From: an uncultured Eggerthella sp.
Lineage (GTDB): Bacteria > Actinomycetota > Coriobacteriia > Coriobacteriales > Eggerthellaceae
Length of the DNA stretch: 64,000 nt
Assembly: GCA_900553605.1 (NCBI GenBank)
Contig: USDX01000003.1
Location: 1 to 64,000, forward strand
Direction of reading: 5' to 3'
The position numbers were made by a program, and so were the translations under genes. The notes under the pieces were generated by a model, which worked only from the letters and a program-made list of their open reading frames with translations, was not told the origin of the DNA and searched no databases. Each line of letters opens with the position of its first letter. Position 1 is the stretch's first letter. Positions 26,405 to 35,230 of this stretch are shown one piece after another.

Positions 26405-27727
26405 CTACGCCAATCCTTTCAAGCATTCAAGAAACGTGGGAAAGCTAACGGAAACACTGTCGAAATCGATAATGTCTACCGGAGTATCGGAGCACAATCC
26501 AACCAGAGACCAAGTCATGGCAAGACGATGGTCCTTGCGCGAATCGAACACAAGCCCCTTGGGAACCTGCAAGTCGGGCTGACCCTCGATATATAGATCG
26601 TCATTTTCAGCCCAAGCGTTCACGCCCAGCTTTTCCAGGCCTTCGATAATAGCGGTAAGGCGATTCGATTCCTTCTTGGTGAGTTCGCTAACCCCACGGA
26701 AAACCGTAATTCCAGCAGCATGAGCCGCAACCAAAGCCAGAACAGGAATCTCATCGATCTCCGAGGCAATGTGCTGCGAAGGAATCTCGCAACCCACCAG
26801 CCTGTCGGTGTACGTCGCCTCGATAATGCCTATCGGTTCTTTGCCTTCTGCGGTAAGGTAACGCACTTCGATGGAGGCACCCATGCGCTCAAGGGTACGT
26901 ATGAAGCCAACGCGACCAGGGTTGAGGCTGACATTCTCGATCTGAATGGAGCTACCCTTCTTCAGGAGGGCAGCGCAAATCAGAAACGCCGCTGATGAAG
27001 GGTCTCCCGGAACGTCAACTTCGGAAGCGGAAAGCACAACGGGACCTTCGACCGAAGCACGACGAAATGCATGCTCCACCTTTACGCCAAATTCGGGCAG
27101 CATCAATTCTGTGTGGTTGCGGGAAACAGCGGGCTCGTTGATGGTCGTGGTGCCCTTGGCGCCCAAACCCGCCAGGAGAACCGACGTTTTCAGTTGCGCC
27201 GAAGCCATCGGCGAATCGTAGGTGATGGCTTTGAGGTTCGGTGTACCGATTTCCGTTACCGGCAGAGTTTCGCACGCCTCAGGCTCAAAGCTAACCCCCA
27301 TCTTCATCAGGGGTGCAATGATACGACGCATCGGGCGCTTCTGAAGCGACTCATCGCCCGTGATCTGAACACGAATGTTCCACGGTGCCAAAATGCCCAT
27401 AAGAAGTCGTGAGGTGGTGCCTGAGTTCCCGCAGTCAATGGGGCCCTCGGGCTGCTTGGGGCCCTCGGCGCCCCACCCCGTAACGCCACCAGCCAACGTG
27501 CCGTCGACTTGGCGTTCAAGGGAAACCTTCGCGCCCAAAGCGGAAACCGCGCCAATGGTTGAACGCACATCGGCGGAATCGAGAACCCCTGTCAAACGCG
27601 AGGTCCCTTCTGCCATAGCGGCAAAAAGCACTGCGCGATGGGATATGGATTTGTCGCCCGGAACGCGGGCGGCTCCATCAAGAGGAGCGCCCAAAGGCTC
27701 GATGCGCGTAATATTGGAATCGCTCAT
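26405..27727 (-). CDS. aroA: 3-phosphoshikimate 1-carboxyvinyltransferase (EPSP synthase)
   Basis: AroA joins phosphoenolpyruvate and shikimate 3-phosphate in aromatic amino acid synthesis. The 440-residue protein has GDKSISHRAVLFAAMAEG, DCGNSGTTSRLLMG, the SAQLKTSVLLAGL segment and the KKESNRL and DHRLAM catalytic segments. Two starts compete: an ATG at 27725-27727 with AAGGAG eleven bases upstream, and a GTG at 27734-27736 that overlaps the tyrA stop; the ATG is used. Neighbour tyrA supports the pathway. Confidence 0.96.
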   Translation of the reverse strand: MSDSNITRIEPLGAPLDGAARVPGDKSISHRAVLFAAMAEGTSRLTGVLDSADVRSTIGAVSALGAKVSLERQVDGTLAGGVTGWGAEGPKQPEGPIDCGNSGTTSRLLMGILAPWNIRVQITGDESLQKRPMRRIIAPLMKMGVSFEPEACETLPVTEIGTPNLKAITYDSPMASAQLKTSVLLAGLGAKGTTTINEPAVSRNHTELMLPEFGVKVEHAFRRASVEGPVVLSASEVDVPGDPSSAAFLICAALLKKGSSIQIENVSLNPGRVGFIRTLERMGASIEVRYLTAEGKEPIGIIEATYTDRLVGCEIPSQHIASEIDEIPVLALVAAHAAGITVFRGVSELTKKESNRLTAIIEGLEKLGVNAWAENDDLYIEGQPDLQVPKGLVFDSRKDHRLAMTWSLVGLCSDTPVDIIDFDSVSVSFPTFLECLKGLA

Positions 27728-27735
27728 GATGTCCA

Positions 27736-28860
27736 CTACTCCTTAGATAGAGGGTTGAAAGAAATGCTGAAACCAGCCTTGATAAGCTGAGTGGATAGCT
27801 TTCCGATATCGCCTTCGTCGGTAAGCACCATATCGAGAACAGCGCTCGAAGACGTGATGTGATCGATATTGATGGACTGCACGTTGCAACCAACCTGGCT
27901 TGCAATAGTGGTGACCTCGGCGATAATGCCAGGACGATTGGTAAGCGGGATGCGTACTTCCAGCAAGTCTTCGGTTGCGGGAACCCATTTGGCAGGAATA
28001 GACCTACGGGCTTGAGCCGCTCGATCAAGCAGCTTGGTGAACTCGGCCTTATCGCCTTCGCGCAGCGTATCTGCATAGCCACACAAAATAGATTGCACCT
28101 CATCAAGCCCCTCCACGATGGCTTCGCGGTTATCGAAGGCGATTCCCGTCCACAGAGCCGGAGAGCCTGCGGCAATGCGAGTAGAATCCTTAAACCCACC
28201 GGCAGCCAAACGGAACAGAGCTTCCTGATCGTCAGCATGACGCACAGCGAGCTCAACCAGCGAAGAAGCCACAAAGTGCGGCACATGGCTCACGATGGCA
28301 ACCGCTTCGTCGTGCTTATCGCGAGGCAAAGAAACCACGCGCGCGCCGAGGCCCGCGAGTGCCTCATGGAGATTGGCATAATCATCTGGGGACGTTTCCT
28401 CGTCGGGGCACAACACCCAATGAGCGCCCTTGAACATATCCTCTCGCGCGCCCTCAATGCCGCTTTTCTCGGAGCCCGCCATCGGATGACCGGGAATATA
28501 CTTCTCGGGATAGCGCAAAAGCTCCTGTGCTTGTCGGCTCACGATCTTCTTCGTCGAACAGGCATCGGTTACCACGCCTTTGAAATCACAGGCAGCAATA
28601 ATACGGAAGTATTCGTTTGCCACAGGAACGGGAGTTGCAATCATTACCAGTTCGCAACCACAGAGCACCGGGCCCAGATCTTCACTGGAGACATGGCCTT
28701 CGTCGATCCAGCCACGCTCTTGAGCTGCCTTAACCGCATCCTCGGAAACGTCAATGCCCACGAGACGCGCATCGGGATACGCATTGCGATACATGGCCGC
28801 AAAGGATGATCCGATAAGTCCGAGACCGATAACGGCCACTGAGGAAAAGTGCGTCTTCAT
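27736..28860 (-). CDS. tyrA: Prephenate dehydrogenase with ACT domain
   Basis: TyrA converts prephenate to 4-hydroxyphenylpyruvate for tyrosine. The NAD-binding motif GLGLIGSSFA is near residue 11, the GHPMAGSEKSG segment near 130, and a C-terminal ACT regulatory domain begins near residue 298 (RPGIIAEVTTIASQ). The ATG at 28858-28860 (374 residues) is chosen because it lies just before the Rossmann motif; the frame is open for 61 more codons that overlap rluB and look non-coding. Feedback control by tyrosine through the ACT domain is likely (family knowledge). Confidence 0.93.
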   Translation of the reverse strand: MKTHFSSVAVIGLGLIGSSFAAMYRNAYPDARLVGIDVSEDAVKAAQERGWIDEGHVSSEDLGPVLCGCELVMIATPVPVANEYFRIIAACDFKGVVTDACSTKKIVSRQAQELLRYPEKYIPGHPMAGSEKSGIEGAREDMFKGAHWVLCPDEETSPDDYANLHEALAGLGARVVSLPRDKHDEAVAIVSHVPHFVASSLVELAVRHADDQEALFRLAAGGFKDSTRIAAGSPALWTGIAFDNREAIVEGLDEVQSILCGYADTLREGDKAEFTKLLDRAAQARRSIPAKWVPATEDLLEVRIPLTNRPGIIAEVTTIASQVGCNVQSINIDHITSSSAVLDMVLTDEGDIGKLSTQLIKAGFSISFNPLSKE

Positions 28861-28915
28861 AGCTAATTTGCCCATTTCTGATAGCGGTTTGTTTGTGTGG
28901 TTGATTCTACCACGC

Positions 28916-29659
28916 CTATCTGGCAGCCCGTTCAAGCGCTGTAACCTCTTGCGAACTGAGCACACGATATTTCCCCTCAGGGAGACTGCCCAGCTCAAGG
29001 GGGCCAAACGACTCACGGTGCAAACGAAGCACAGGATGCCCAACCGCTTCGAGCATACGCTTCACTTGACGCTTTCTGCCTTCATGGATGGTGATTTCCA
29101 CAAGTGCGTTGCCTCCCTTGCGGCGAATCAGGGAAACCGCAGCGGGTTGAGTCATACCATCTTCCAGCTCAACGCCGTGGCGCAAACGGCCAAGGGCCTT
29201 TTCGTTTGGTACGCCCTTCACTAGGGCGTGGTAGGTTTTATCGACATGGCGAGAGGGATGCAGAACGGCATTGCCCAGCTCTCCATCGGTGGAAAACAGC
29301 AACAACCCTGTAGTGTCGTAGTCCAAGCGTCCCAACGGGTACAGGCCGGGGATCTCGTCGCAAGGAACCAATTCCGCGACGCAAGGGCGCCCTTGGGGGT
29401 CTTTCATGGAAGTCAGAAAACCTGCTGGTTTATTGAGCATCAGCGTAACCGCCTGGTTTGGCTGGCAAACAAGAGCCCCGTCTAGACTCACTTCGTCGAC
29501 AGAAGGATCGACCTTGGTGCCAAGCTCAGTTACCACGCACCCATTTACGGAAACGCGCCCCGCCTCAATGATCTTCTCACATGCGCGACGGCTCGCAACG
29601 CCGGCTCGTGCCAAGAACTTTTGCAGGCGTACTTGACCAACCTGTTCGTTTTCTTGCAC
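28916..29659 (-). CDS. rluB: 23S rRNA pseudouridine synthase, RluB type
   Basis: This 247-residue enzyme makes pseudouridine in 23S rRNA. An S4 RNA-binding domain (RLQKFLARAGVASRRACEKII) covers about residues 11-70, and the catalytic aspartate is in GRLDYDTTGLLLF, with the HEGRKRQVKRML segment near 207. It follows scpB by eight bases, the scpA-scpB-rluB order seen in many Gram-positive bacteria. It could also be an RsuA-type enzyme, but the neighbours favour RluB. Confidence 0.92.
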   Translation of the reverse strand: MQENEQVGQVRLQKFLARAGVASRRACEKIIEAGRVSVNGCVVTELGTKVDPSVDEVSLDGALVCQPNQAVTLMLNKPAGFLTSMKDPQGRPCVAELVPCDEIPGLYPLGRLDYDTTGLLLFSTDGELGNAVLHPSRHVDKTYHALVKGVPNEKALGRLRHGVELEDGMTQPAAVSLIRRKGGNALVEITIHEGRKRQVKRMLEAVGHPVLRLHRESFGPLELGSLPEGKYRVLSSQEVTALERAAR

Positions 29660-29667
29660 GTTAGCCC

Positions 29668-30465
29668 CTATTCATCCTCATCGAATACCAACTCATCGAA
29701 GTTGATCTTCTCAACTGCTCCCACGCCTGCGGCAAGCGCATCGGAGAGCATCGTTTGCATCGCTTCTTGCATGGTCTCAGGCTGCAGAAGGTTGTCCTCG
29801 ACTTCTTCTTCGCCACCAAGAGAATACGATTCGTCTTCCGGACGCACCACATTCAAACGCTCGGAGATAAACGCGCGCGTTTCCTCGTCGGGAGCAAACG
29901 ATTCCAACGGAGGAAGATCTCGCACCGAACGAAGGCCAAATTTTTCCAAAAAAGTTCGGGTGGTTGCGTACAGCACCGGATTGCCGGGCGCATCTTGCGT
30001 ACCCGCTTCACGGAGAAGGCCCTTTTCCACCAGGGAGTTAATGGAGCTATCCGAGCTCACGCCACGAACCGAAGCAACGCCGTTGCGGGTAATGGGCTGA
30101 CAATACGCCACAACAGCCAACGTTTCCAATGCCGCTTGGGAAAGTTTGCGGGTATCCCACGAAAGAACGTAGCGCTCGATGAGCTCGTGGTAACGGGGAT
30201 GCGTATACAAGCGCCAACCACCGGCAACTTCGCGAAGCTGAATTCCCCGCTCGGCTTGCTCGAGCTCCCCTTGCAGACGCACAAGCGATTCCTGCACGCA
30301 TGCAGGATCGACTTGCAGCATATCCGCAAACGTCAAGACACCGACAGGCTCGTCGGTGACAAACAGCATCGACTCAATAGCGCCCATAAGCCATGCCTGG
30401 TCGACTTCAGCATACGCCGTAACGTCGCCGGATTCCTGCTCGTTATTCTGATCTTCCTGCATCAT
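29668..30465 (-). CDS. scpB: Segregation and condensation protein B
   Basis: ScpB is the winged-helix dimer of the SMC-ScpA-ScpB condensin. The 265-residue protein has the segments IESMLFVTDEPV, GWRLYTHPRY and LAVVAYCQPITRNGVASVRGVSSDSSI (given here as parts), with a long acidic tail after about residue 190 that is longer than usual. Its ATG overlaps the scpA stop in the form ATGA, a mark of coupled translation. Confidence 0.93.
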   Translation of the reverse strand: MMQEDQNNEQESGDVTAYAEVDQAWLMGAIESMLFVTDEPVGVLTFADMLQVDPACVQESLVRLQGELEQAERGIQLREVAGGWRLYTHPRYHELIERYVLSWDTRKLSQAALETLAVVAYCQPITRNGVASVRGVSSDSSINSLVEKGLLREAGTQDAPGNPVLYATTRTFLEKFGLRSVRDLPPLESFAPDEETRAFISERLNVVRPEDESYSLGGEEEVEDNLLQPETMQEAMQTMLSDALAAGVGAVEKINFDELVFDEDE

Positions 30466-31253
30466 GCCTCCCCTGCCGAATCGAATTCGCCGTCATCCAA
30501 GATTTGGGCACTTGCCCCTTCAACGTAGGTAATGGAAATATCCCCAAACAAATCGTCTTGCTTCAAGCTCACCATATTGCGTTTGAACAGTTCCAGCATG
30601 GCCAAAAACGTCACAACGATTAGATGTGGGCTATCATCTGCTGAAACGAAATCCGAGAACTTTGCACTCCCATCGGCGCACACCTTATCGAACACCGTGC
30701 GAACCTGCGTTTCCACGGGAATTACCTTTGCGGCAATATGCTCAGATTCAAGCAGGAACACATCGCGACGGGCAATGCAACTCGCGCACAGCTCGCCCAA
30801 ACGGTCGATTTTAACGCCATCCAAATAATCTGGCACCAAGGTGAGAAAGGAACGATCGGGACCAAAAGGACGCGTATGAACACGCGACTCTGCCTCAAAG
30901 CGACTCTGCAAAGCGGCTGCCGCATTCTTAAATTTCTTGTATTCCAGCAAATGCTCAACCAGCGCATCACGCATTTCGCTTGCCGACATTTCCTCGTACT
31001 CTTCGGGCACATCTTCGGCTTCTTCATGCGGCAGCAAACTTGCCGCTTTGATTTCCAGCAACGTCGAAGCAACGAGGAGGAAGTCGCTCGCCACGTCCAG
31101 ATCGACATTGCGCATACGCTGAACTTCCGCCAAATACTGGTCGGTGATTTCCGAAAGGGAGATAGAGCCGATGCTCACTTTTTGGCGGCTGACCAAATAC
31201 AGAAGCAGATCGAAAGGACCCTCGAAGCTTTCTATGCGAACACGATACGACAT
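30462..31253 (-). CDS. scpA: Segregation and condensation protein A
   Basis: ScpA is the kleisin that bridges the SMC heads. The 263-residue protein starts with the typical FEGPFDLLLYLVSRQKVSI segment, followed by LDVASDFLLVASTLLEIKAASLLP (helices that contact SMC), and ends with the FLAMLELFKRNMVSLKQDDLFGDI winged helix. It begins two bases after the trmL stop. The smc gene itself is not in the window. Confidence 0.95.
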   Translation of the reverse strand: MSYRVRIESFEGPFDLLLYLVSRQKVSIGSISLSEITDQYLAEVQRMRNVDLDVASDFLLVASTLLEIKAASLLPHEEAEDVPEEYEEMSASEMRDALVEHLLEYKKFKNAAAALQSRFEAESRVHTRPFGPDRSFLTLVPDYLDGVKIDRLGELCASCIARRDVFLLESEHIAAKVIPVETQVRTVFDKVCADGSAKFSDFVSADDSPHLIVVTFLAMLELFKRNMVSLKQDDLFGDISITYVEGASAQILDDGEFDSAGEA

Positions 31254-31255
31254 GC

Positions 31256-31732
31256 TTACAGAAGCGCCTCAAACGCATTTTGGCGCAATGTTTCATATAC
31301 ACCGATAGCAACAGCGTTGGAAAGGTTCAAAGAGCGCAAGCTCTCACGCATGGGAAGACGGACGCATTCTTCCGCATGGGCATCGAGCACCTCTGGGTCA
31401 ATGCCTCGACTCTCGCGACCAAACACCAAATAGAGTTCGCCAGCATCGGTCAAATCCTCATGATAGAAGGATCGGCTGGTGTTTCCCGTAAAGAACAACA
31501 TGCGCTTGCCCTTATGCTCTTCAAGGAACTGATCCACGCAAGGATGACGAACGATGGTCACTTTGTCCCAGTAATCGAGGCCAGCACGGGCAAGGTTGCG
31601 CTGGGTATAGCGAAATCCCATTGGTTCCACCAGGTGCAACGTTGCGCCCGTGCATGCACAGGTACGGGCAATGTTGCCCGCATTCTGGGGGATCTCCGGC
31701 TCAAATAGAACCACGTGCAGATCAAGCGCCAT
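31256..31732 (-). CDS. trmL: tRNA (cytidine/uridine-34-2'-O)-methyltransferase
   Basis: TrmL is a small SPOUT (knotted) methyltransferase acting on the wobble base of tRNA-Leu. The 158-residue protein has LFEPEIPQNAGNIARTCACTG, the LVFGRESRGID segment and the knot LRSLNLSNAVAIGVYE. The ATG at 31730-31732 shares one base with the ABC-F stop, and the reading frame upstream of it is inside that gene. Confidence 0.95.
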   Translation of the reverse strand: MALDLHVVLFEPEIPQNAGNIARTCACTGATLHLVEPMGFRYTQRNLARAGLDYWDKVTIVRHPCVDQFLEEHKGKRMLFFTGNTSRSFYHEDLTDAGELYLVFGRESRGIDPEVLDAHAEECVRLPMRESLRSLNLSNAVAIGVYETLRQNAFEALL

Positions 31733-33765
31733 TATGCATCGAGTCCTTTGTTCATCTCTTCCTCGATTTCTTCCGAAAGCATGATCCACTCTTCCTCGTG
31801 AGCGGAAAGTGATTGCGTCAACTTCGCATGCTCAGCTATGACATCGCTCGAAGAGTCTTCGTTCGTGTAAAAATCAGGGTCGGCCAACAGAGCCATGATC
31901 TCTTCCATGCGAGCGGTTTCACGCTCAATGATCTTGTCGAGCTCCTTCACTCGCTTACGCTGATTCTTCAGTGCGGCATAAGCGCGATTACGGGCCTCTG
32001 CCTCTGCGCGTTTTTGCTCCTTGGTTTTAGGAGCAGAACCACGAGGTGCCGTCATGGGCTTCTTTGATGCCCCTTCTTTCGAAAAGGCTTTCGCAAACGC
32101 CGCAGAGGAAGCTGCGGCAGGCGCCGCCTTGGCGGGACGCTCTTGCATGCCATCGACCGCGCCACGGGTATCCTCCTGCCCAGTTTTGTACAGGTAGTAA
32201 TCGTAGTCACCCGCAAACGAGGTTACCTGACCGGGCTTCACCTCGATAATGCGATTAGCTACGGATCGAATCAGATGCCTATCGTGTGTAATAAGAAGGA
32301 TGGTTCCCTCGAACTGCTTCAGAGCCTGCTCCAGAATGTCAGCGCTCGCGATATCAAGGTGGTTCGTAGGTTCGTCAAGGCAAAGCAGGGGACGTGGGGC
32401 AACAAGCATCTTGGCCAAAGCCAAGCGGCACTTTTCGCCACCAGAAAGAACGGACACTTTTTTGTCTACCGCATCTGCCTGGAACAAAAAAGCACCTAAC
32501 AGCGTTCGGACCTGGGAAATACTCCAACCAGGCGCTGCGCCATCCAGCTCCTCGAAAACGGTATTGCCGGGATGCAGCTCCTCGAGCTGATGCTGAGCAA
32601 AGTACGTTTTGCTCACGTGGGCACCATATTTAATCGTGCCGGCATCAGGTTCCAGAGCACCTGCGATCATCTTAAGCAGGGTAGACTTTCCCGCACCGTT
32701 TGGGCCAACCAATGCCACCTTTTCCCCGCGATACAACGACAGATCCAGTCCATCGTAGACAGTCTTTGAACCAAACGATTTGCATAGACCTGAGGTTTCC
32801 ACCACCAGATCACCCGTACGTGGCGGTTGCTGGAAATTGAAGTGTACGCTCTTGCGCTCAGGGGGAACTTGGATGATCTCCATTTTCTCAAGCTTACGCA
32901 CACGATCTTGCACCTGTTTGGCTTTCGTCGCCTTGTAGCGAAAACGCTCGATGAATGCCTCCATATGGGCAATTTCCTCTTGCTGCTTCTGAGCTTGCTC
33001 GCGCAGCAATTCAAGACGCTCTTCGCGCTGCGTCAGATAAGCAGAATAATTGCCTTTGTAGAGCTGAACGTGTCCCAAATCGATCTCAGCAACGCGATCA
33101 ACCATGTTGTCCAGGAATTCACGGTCGTGGCTTACCACAATCACGCTTCCGGAGTAACTGCGCAAGAAGCTCTCAAGCCACTTCACGCTTTCGAGATCGA
33201 GGTGGTTGGTAGGCTCGTCGAGAAGGAGCACTTCGGGGTTGCGCGTTAAAAGCTTCGCCAAAGCGATGCGCATCTGCCAACCACCGGAAAAATCTGAGGT
33301 CATGCGCTCCATGTCGTCTTCGCCGAAGCCCAAGCCAAACAATACCGAGCGCACGCGCGATTCAAGCTGATAGCCGCCCATGGCCTCATATTGGTCGCGA
33401 GCGCGCCCATACGCAGCAAGCTGTTGCTCGGTGGGGTTTTCACCCAACGAGGTTTCAAGCTCGCGCATGTGGCGCTCTTGGTTCAGGATCTCATGCTGGG
33501 CGGAAAGAACCTCTTCGAAAATGGAACGCTCCCCCATCTCGATGGCTTCCTGCTCCAAGTATCCAAGCTTTGCGCCCTTTGCCAGTATGATGCGGCCATT
33601 ATCGGCATCCTCTTTGCCGGTAATGATATTGAGCATAGTGGTTTTGCCAGCGCCATTCGGCCCAACAAGGGCAAGGCGATCATACTCTTCCAAACGGAAG
33701 GTGACGTCTGAAAACAGGACGCGGGAACCAAAGGATTTTGTGATGTGTTCAAGCTGTAAAATCAT
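31732..33765 (-). CDS. ABC-F family ATPase
   Basis: The 677-residue protein has two ABC ATPase domains without membrane segments. Walker A motifs are [11 protein letters not shown] near 35 and [11 protein letters not shown] near 348; the signature motifs are FSGGWQMR and LSGGEKCR; both Walker B segments carry DEPTNHLD. An ABC-F linker rich in charged residues joins them and a coiled-coil tail begins near residue 590. ABC-F proteins act on the ribosome (translation rescue or antibiotic protection); the subtype cannot be fixed by eye, but Uup/YheS-like housekeeping is more likely than a resistance gene. No ribosome site is visible, and the -10 box lies only seven bases before the likely transcript start at the ATG. 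Confidence 0.93.
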   Translation of the reverse strand: MILQLEHITKSFGSRVLFSDVTFRLEEYDRLALVGPNGAGKTTMLNIITGKEDADNGRIILAKGAKLGYLEQEAIEMGERSIFEEVLSAQHEILNQERHMRELETSLGENPTEQQLAAYGRARDQYEAMGGYQLESRVRSVLFGLGFGEDDMERMTSDFSGGWQMRIALAKLLTRNPEVLLLDEPTNHLDLESVKWLESFLRSYSGSVIVVSHDREFLDNMVDRVAEIDLGHVQLYKGNYSAYLTQREERLELLREQAQKQQEEIAHMEAFIERFRYKATKAKQVQDRVRKLEKMEIIQVPPERKSVHFNFQQPPRTGDLVVETSGLCKSFGSKTVYDGLDLSLYRGEKVALVGPNGAGKSTLLKMIAGALEPDAGTIKYGAHVSKTYFAQHQLEELHPGNTVFEELDGAAPGWSISQVRTLLGAFLFQADAVDKKVSVLSGGEKCRLALAKMLVAPRPLLCLDEPTNHLDIASADILEQALKQFEGTILLITHDRHLIRSVANRIIEVKPGQVTSFAGDYDYYLYKTGQEDTRGAVDGMQERPAKAAPAAASSAAFAKAFSKEGASKKPMTAPRGSAPKTKEQKRAEAEARNRAYAALKNQRKRVKELDKIIERETARMEEIMALLADPDFYTNEDSSSDVIAEHAKLTQSLSAHEEEWIMLSEEIEEEMNKGLDA

Positions 33766-33773
33766 AACGATTT

Positions 33774-33779
33774 ATTGTA
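33774..33779 (-). promoter_or_regulatory. -10 box close to the ABC-F start codon
   Basis: TACAAT on the minus strand ends nine bases before the ATG at 33763-33765. Transcription would start at or within two or three bases of the start codon, giving a leaderless mRNA; no Shine-Dalgarno sequence is present. The -35 element is not clear. Confidence 0.45.
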
Positions 33780-33941
33780 CCGTATGCGAACAACGCAACC
33801 GAGCGGTCCCAAGCCATACTTACAAACCGTGCATGAATGCGCAAACCGCCAGCGCGTAATCCAAATTCGCAACTATCCGTTTCGCAAGCTTCCCGCAATC
33901 CGATTCGATATAACATCGCACGAAAGCAAACCTGACGTGGT

Positions 33942-34874
33942 CTAGTCGATGTAAATACTCGGAGAGGCAGATCGATCAAGCTGATGCCCACGCACGTATT
34001 CGATAAAGTGCTCCACGCAGTACGGACGATAATTTTTATCGCTATAAACAAGGTATATCGTGTGGCAATATCGACGTTTTTCTAGCTCATTGTTATACAG
34101 AGGCTTAACAACAATGTCTTCCATCGTATGAGGGAAAAATGTGTCGAGCATCAATGCCAAATCCGAGCCATTCGCCGCAAAGCCTGCAAGAATGGACTCA
34201 TCCTCATACACATAGCGAACGTCTTCGATATCAAAACTATCGAGTAGATTTTTCACCGATTTTCCGAGAGGCACTTCCTCTCGATACGTAATAAGGGATT
34301 CGCCTTTCAAGTCGCCAAGCGTCAAATACGGCTTCGATGCCAAAGGAGAAGAGGGGCTCATAGCAATAACAAGCTGCTGCTCGGCAACGGGAATCTGGTA
34401 CAGTTTATCGGTATAGAGAGCATCAAAAGCACAAAAAGCCACATCGTGCTTTCCCTCAACAACGCCACAAAGCAATTCCTGGGAAGGCTTCTGGTTGATG
34501 TTGAATTCTGTTTTTCGCTCATTAACCGAAGAATAGCCGTTCAGCAGGCGAGGCAGAAATTCCGTTTGAAGCGTGATGATGCAACCCAAATCGATCACAC
34601 CGCCATCGCCTTCACCGGAATAGCCTTTCATGATGGCAATGCCCTTATCCAGCTGCTCCAACGAAGCATTCACATATTTAAGGAATTCTGCACCATACTT
34701 CGTGAGCTCCACATTACGACCCGCTTTTTGGAAAAGGGAAACGCCCAACTCTTGCTCAAGAGACGAAATGGAACCAGAGAGGGTGGGTTGCGTAATGAAA
34801 AGCTCTTTGGCAGCCTTCGTGTAATGCTGCAATTCGGCCAATTTACGAAAATAATAAAGCTGAGACAGATTCAT
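33942..34874 (-). CDS. LysR-family transcriptional regulator
   Basis: This 310-residue regulator has the N-terminal winged helix of the LysR family (FRKLAELQHYTKAAKELFITQPTLSGSISSLEQELG, read in parts over residues 7-42) and a C-terminal substrate-binding domain. The ATG at 34872-34874 is used; a GTG six codons earlier overlaps the GGAGG-like site. It is transcribed on its own, next to an MFS carrier and the acyl-CoA dehydrogenase/FixABCX genes, and LysR-type boxes (ATAG-N7-CTAT) occur in the promoter regions of those genes, so it is the likely activator of the module. Its ligand is unknown. Confidence 0.9.
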   Translation of the reverse strand: MNLSQLYYFRKLAELQHYTKAAKELFITQPTLSGSISSLEQELGVSLFQKAGRNVELTKYGAEFLKYVNASLEQLDKGIAIMKGYSGEGDGGVIDLGCIITLQTEFLPRLLNGYSSVNERKTEFNINQKPSQELLCGVVEGKHDVAFCAFDALYTDKLYQIPVAEQQLVIAMSPSSPLASKPYLTLGDLKGESLITYREEVPLGKSVKNLLDSFDIEDVRYVYEDESILAGFAANGSDLALMLDTFFPHTMEDIVVKPLYNNELEKRRYCHTIYLVYSDKNYRPYCVEHFIEYVRGHQLDRSASPSIYID

Positions 34875-34911
34875 GCTTCTACGCGCCTCCACCTAAGACA
34901 AAACGTTGTTA

Positions 34912-34917
34912 ATTATA
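34912..34917 (-). promoter_or_regulatory. -10 box of the LysR gene
   Basis: TATAAT on the minus strand, 38 bases upstream of the chosen ATG. A -35 box at the right spacing is not obvious, as expected for an activator-dependent or weak promoter. Confidence 0.5.
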
Positions 34918-34941
34918 GCGTAAATCCGATAAATCAAGCTT

Positions 34942-34952
34942 AACCTATAAGC
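34942..34952. repeat. 11-base element shared with the MFS promoter region
   Basis: AACCTATAAGC here is the exact reverse complement of GCTTATAGGTT at 36692-36702. Here it forms part of the imperfect inverted repeat GCTTA-N5-TAAGC. It may be a LysR half-site. Confidence 0.45.
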
Positions 34953-35167
34953 CAATCTTTGGTTTAACCGCAACAGTAGCAACCAGAATTGCTAAAACAC
35001 GAGGATGCTTCTTTTCACACCCCTCGCTAAACTCTGTCGGGCACCTTACCTACACCGCAGCAGCCACCTCCCCTCCCAAACAGGACGATAATCGTTGCCC
35101 TCCCTCATGTTGCTAGGTAAATACCGGTCCGTACACGCTGCGAGCTTGCCCCAACAATCAAAACGAA
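34953..35167. other. Intergenic stretch between the LysR promoter and MFS terminator
   Basis: No gene, RNA or repeat is recognised here. Several short frames exist but none has a ribosome site or family features. Confidence 0.5.
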
Positions 35168-35193
35168 AAGGGCCCTGGTTTCCCAGGGCCCTT
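35168..35193 (-). terminator. Intrinsic terminator of the MFS gene
   Basis: A strong stem AAGGGCCCTGG/CCAGGGCCCTT with a short T-rich loop is followed by TTCGTTTTG on the minus strand, about 40 bases past the MFS stop. Confidence 0.9.
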
Positions 35194-35230
35194 CGAGTAG
35201 TGCATGAATTATTTCATGAATGCTTCGTGT

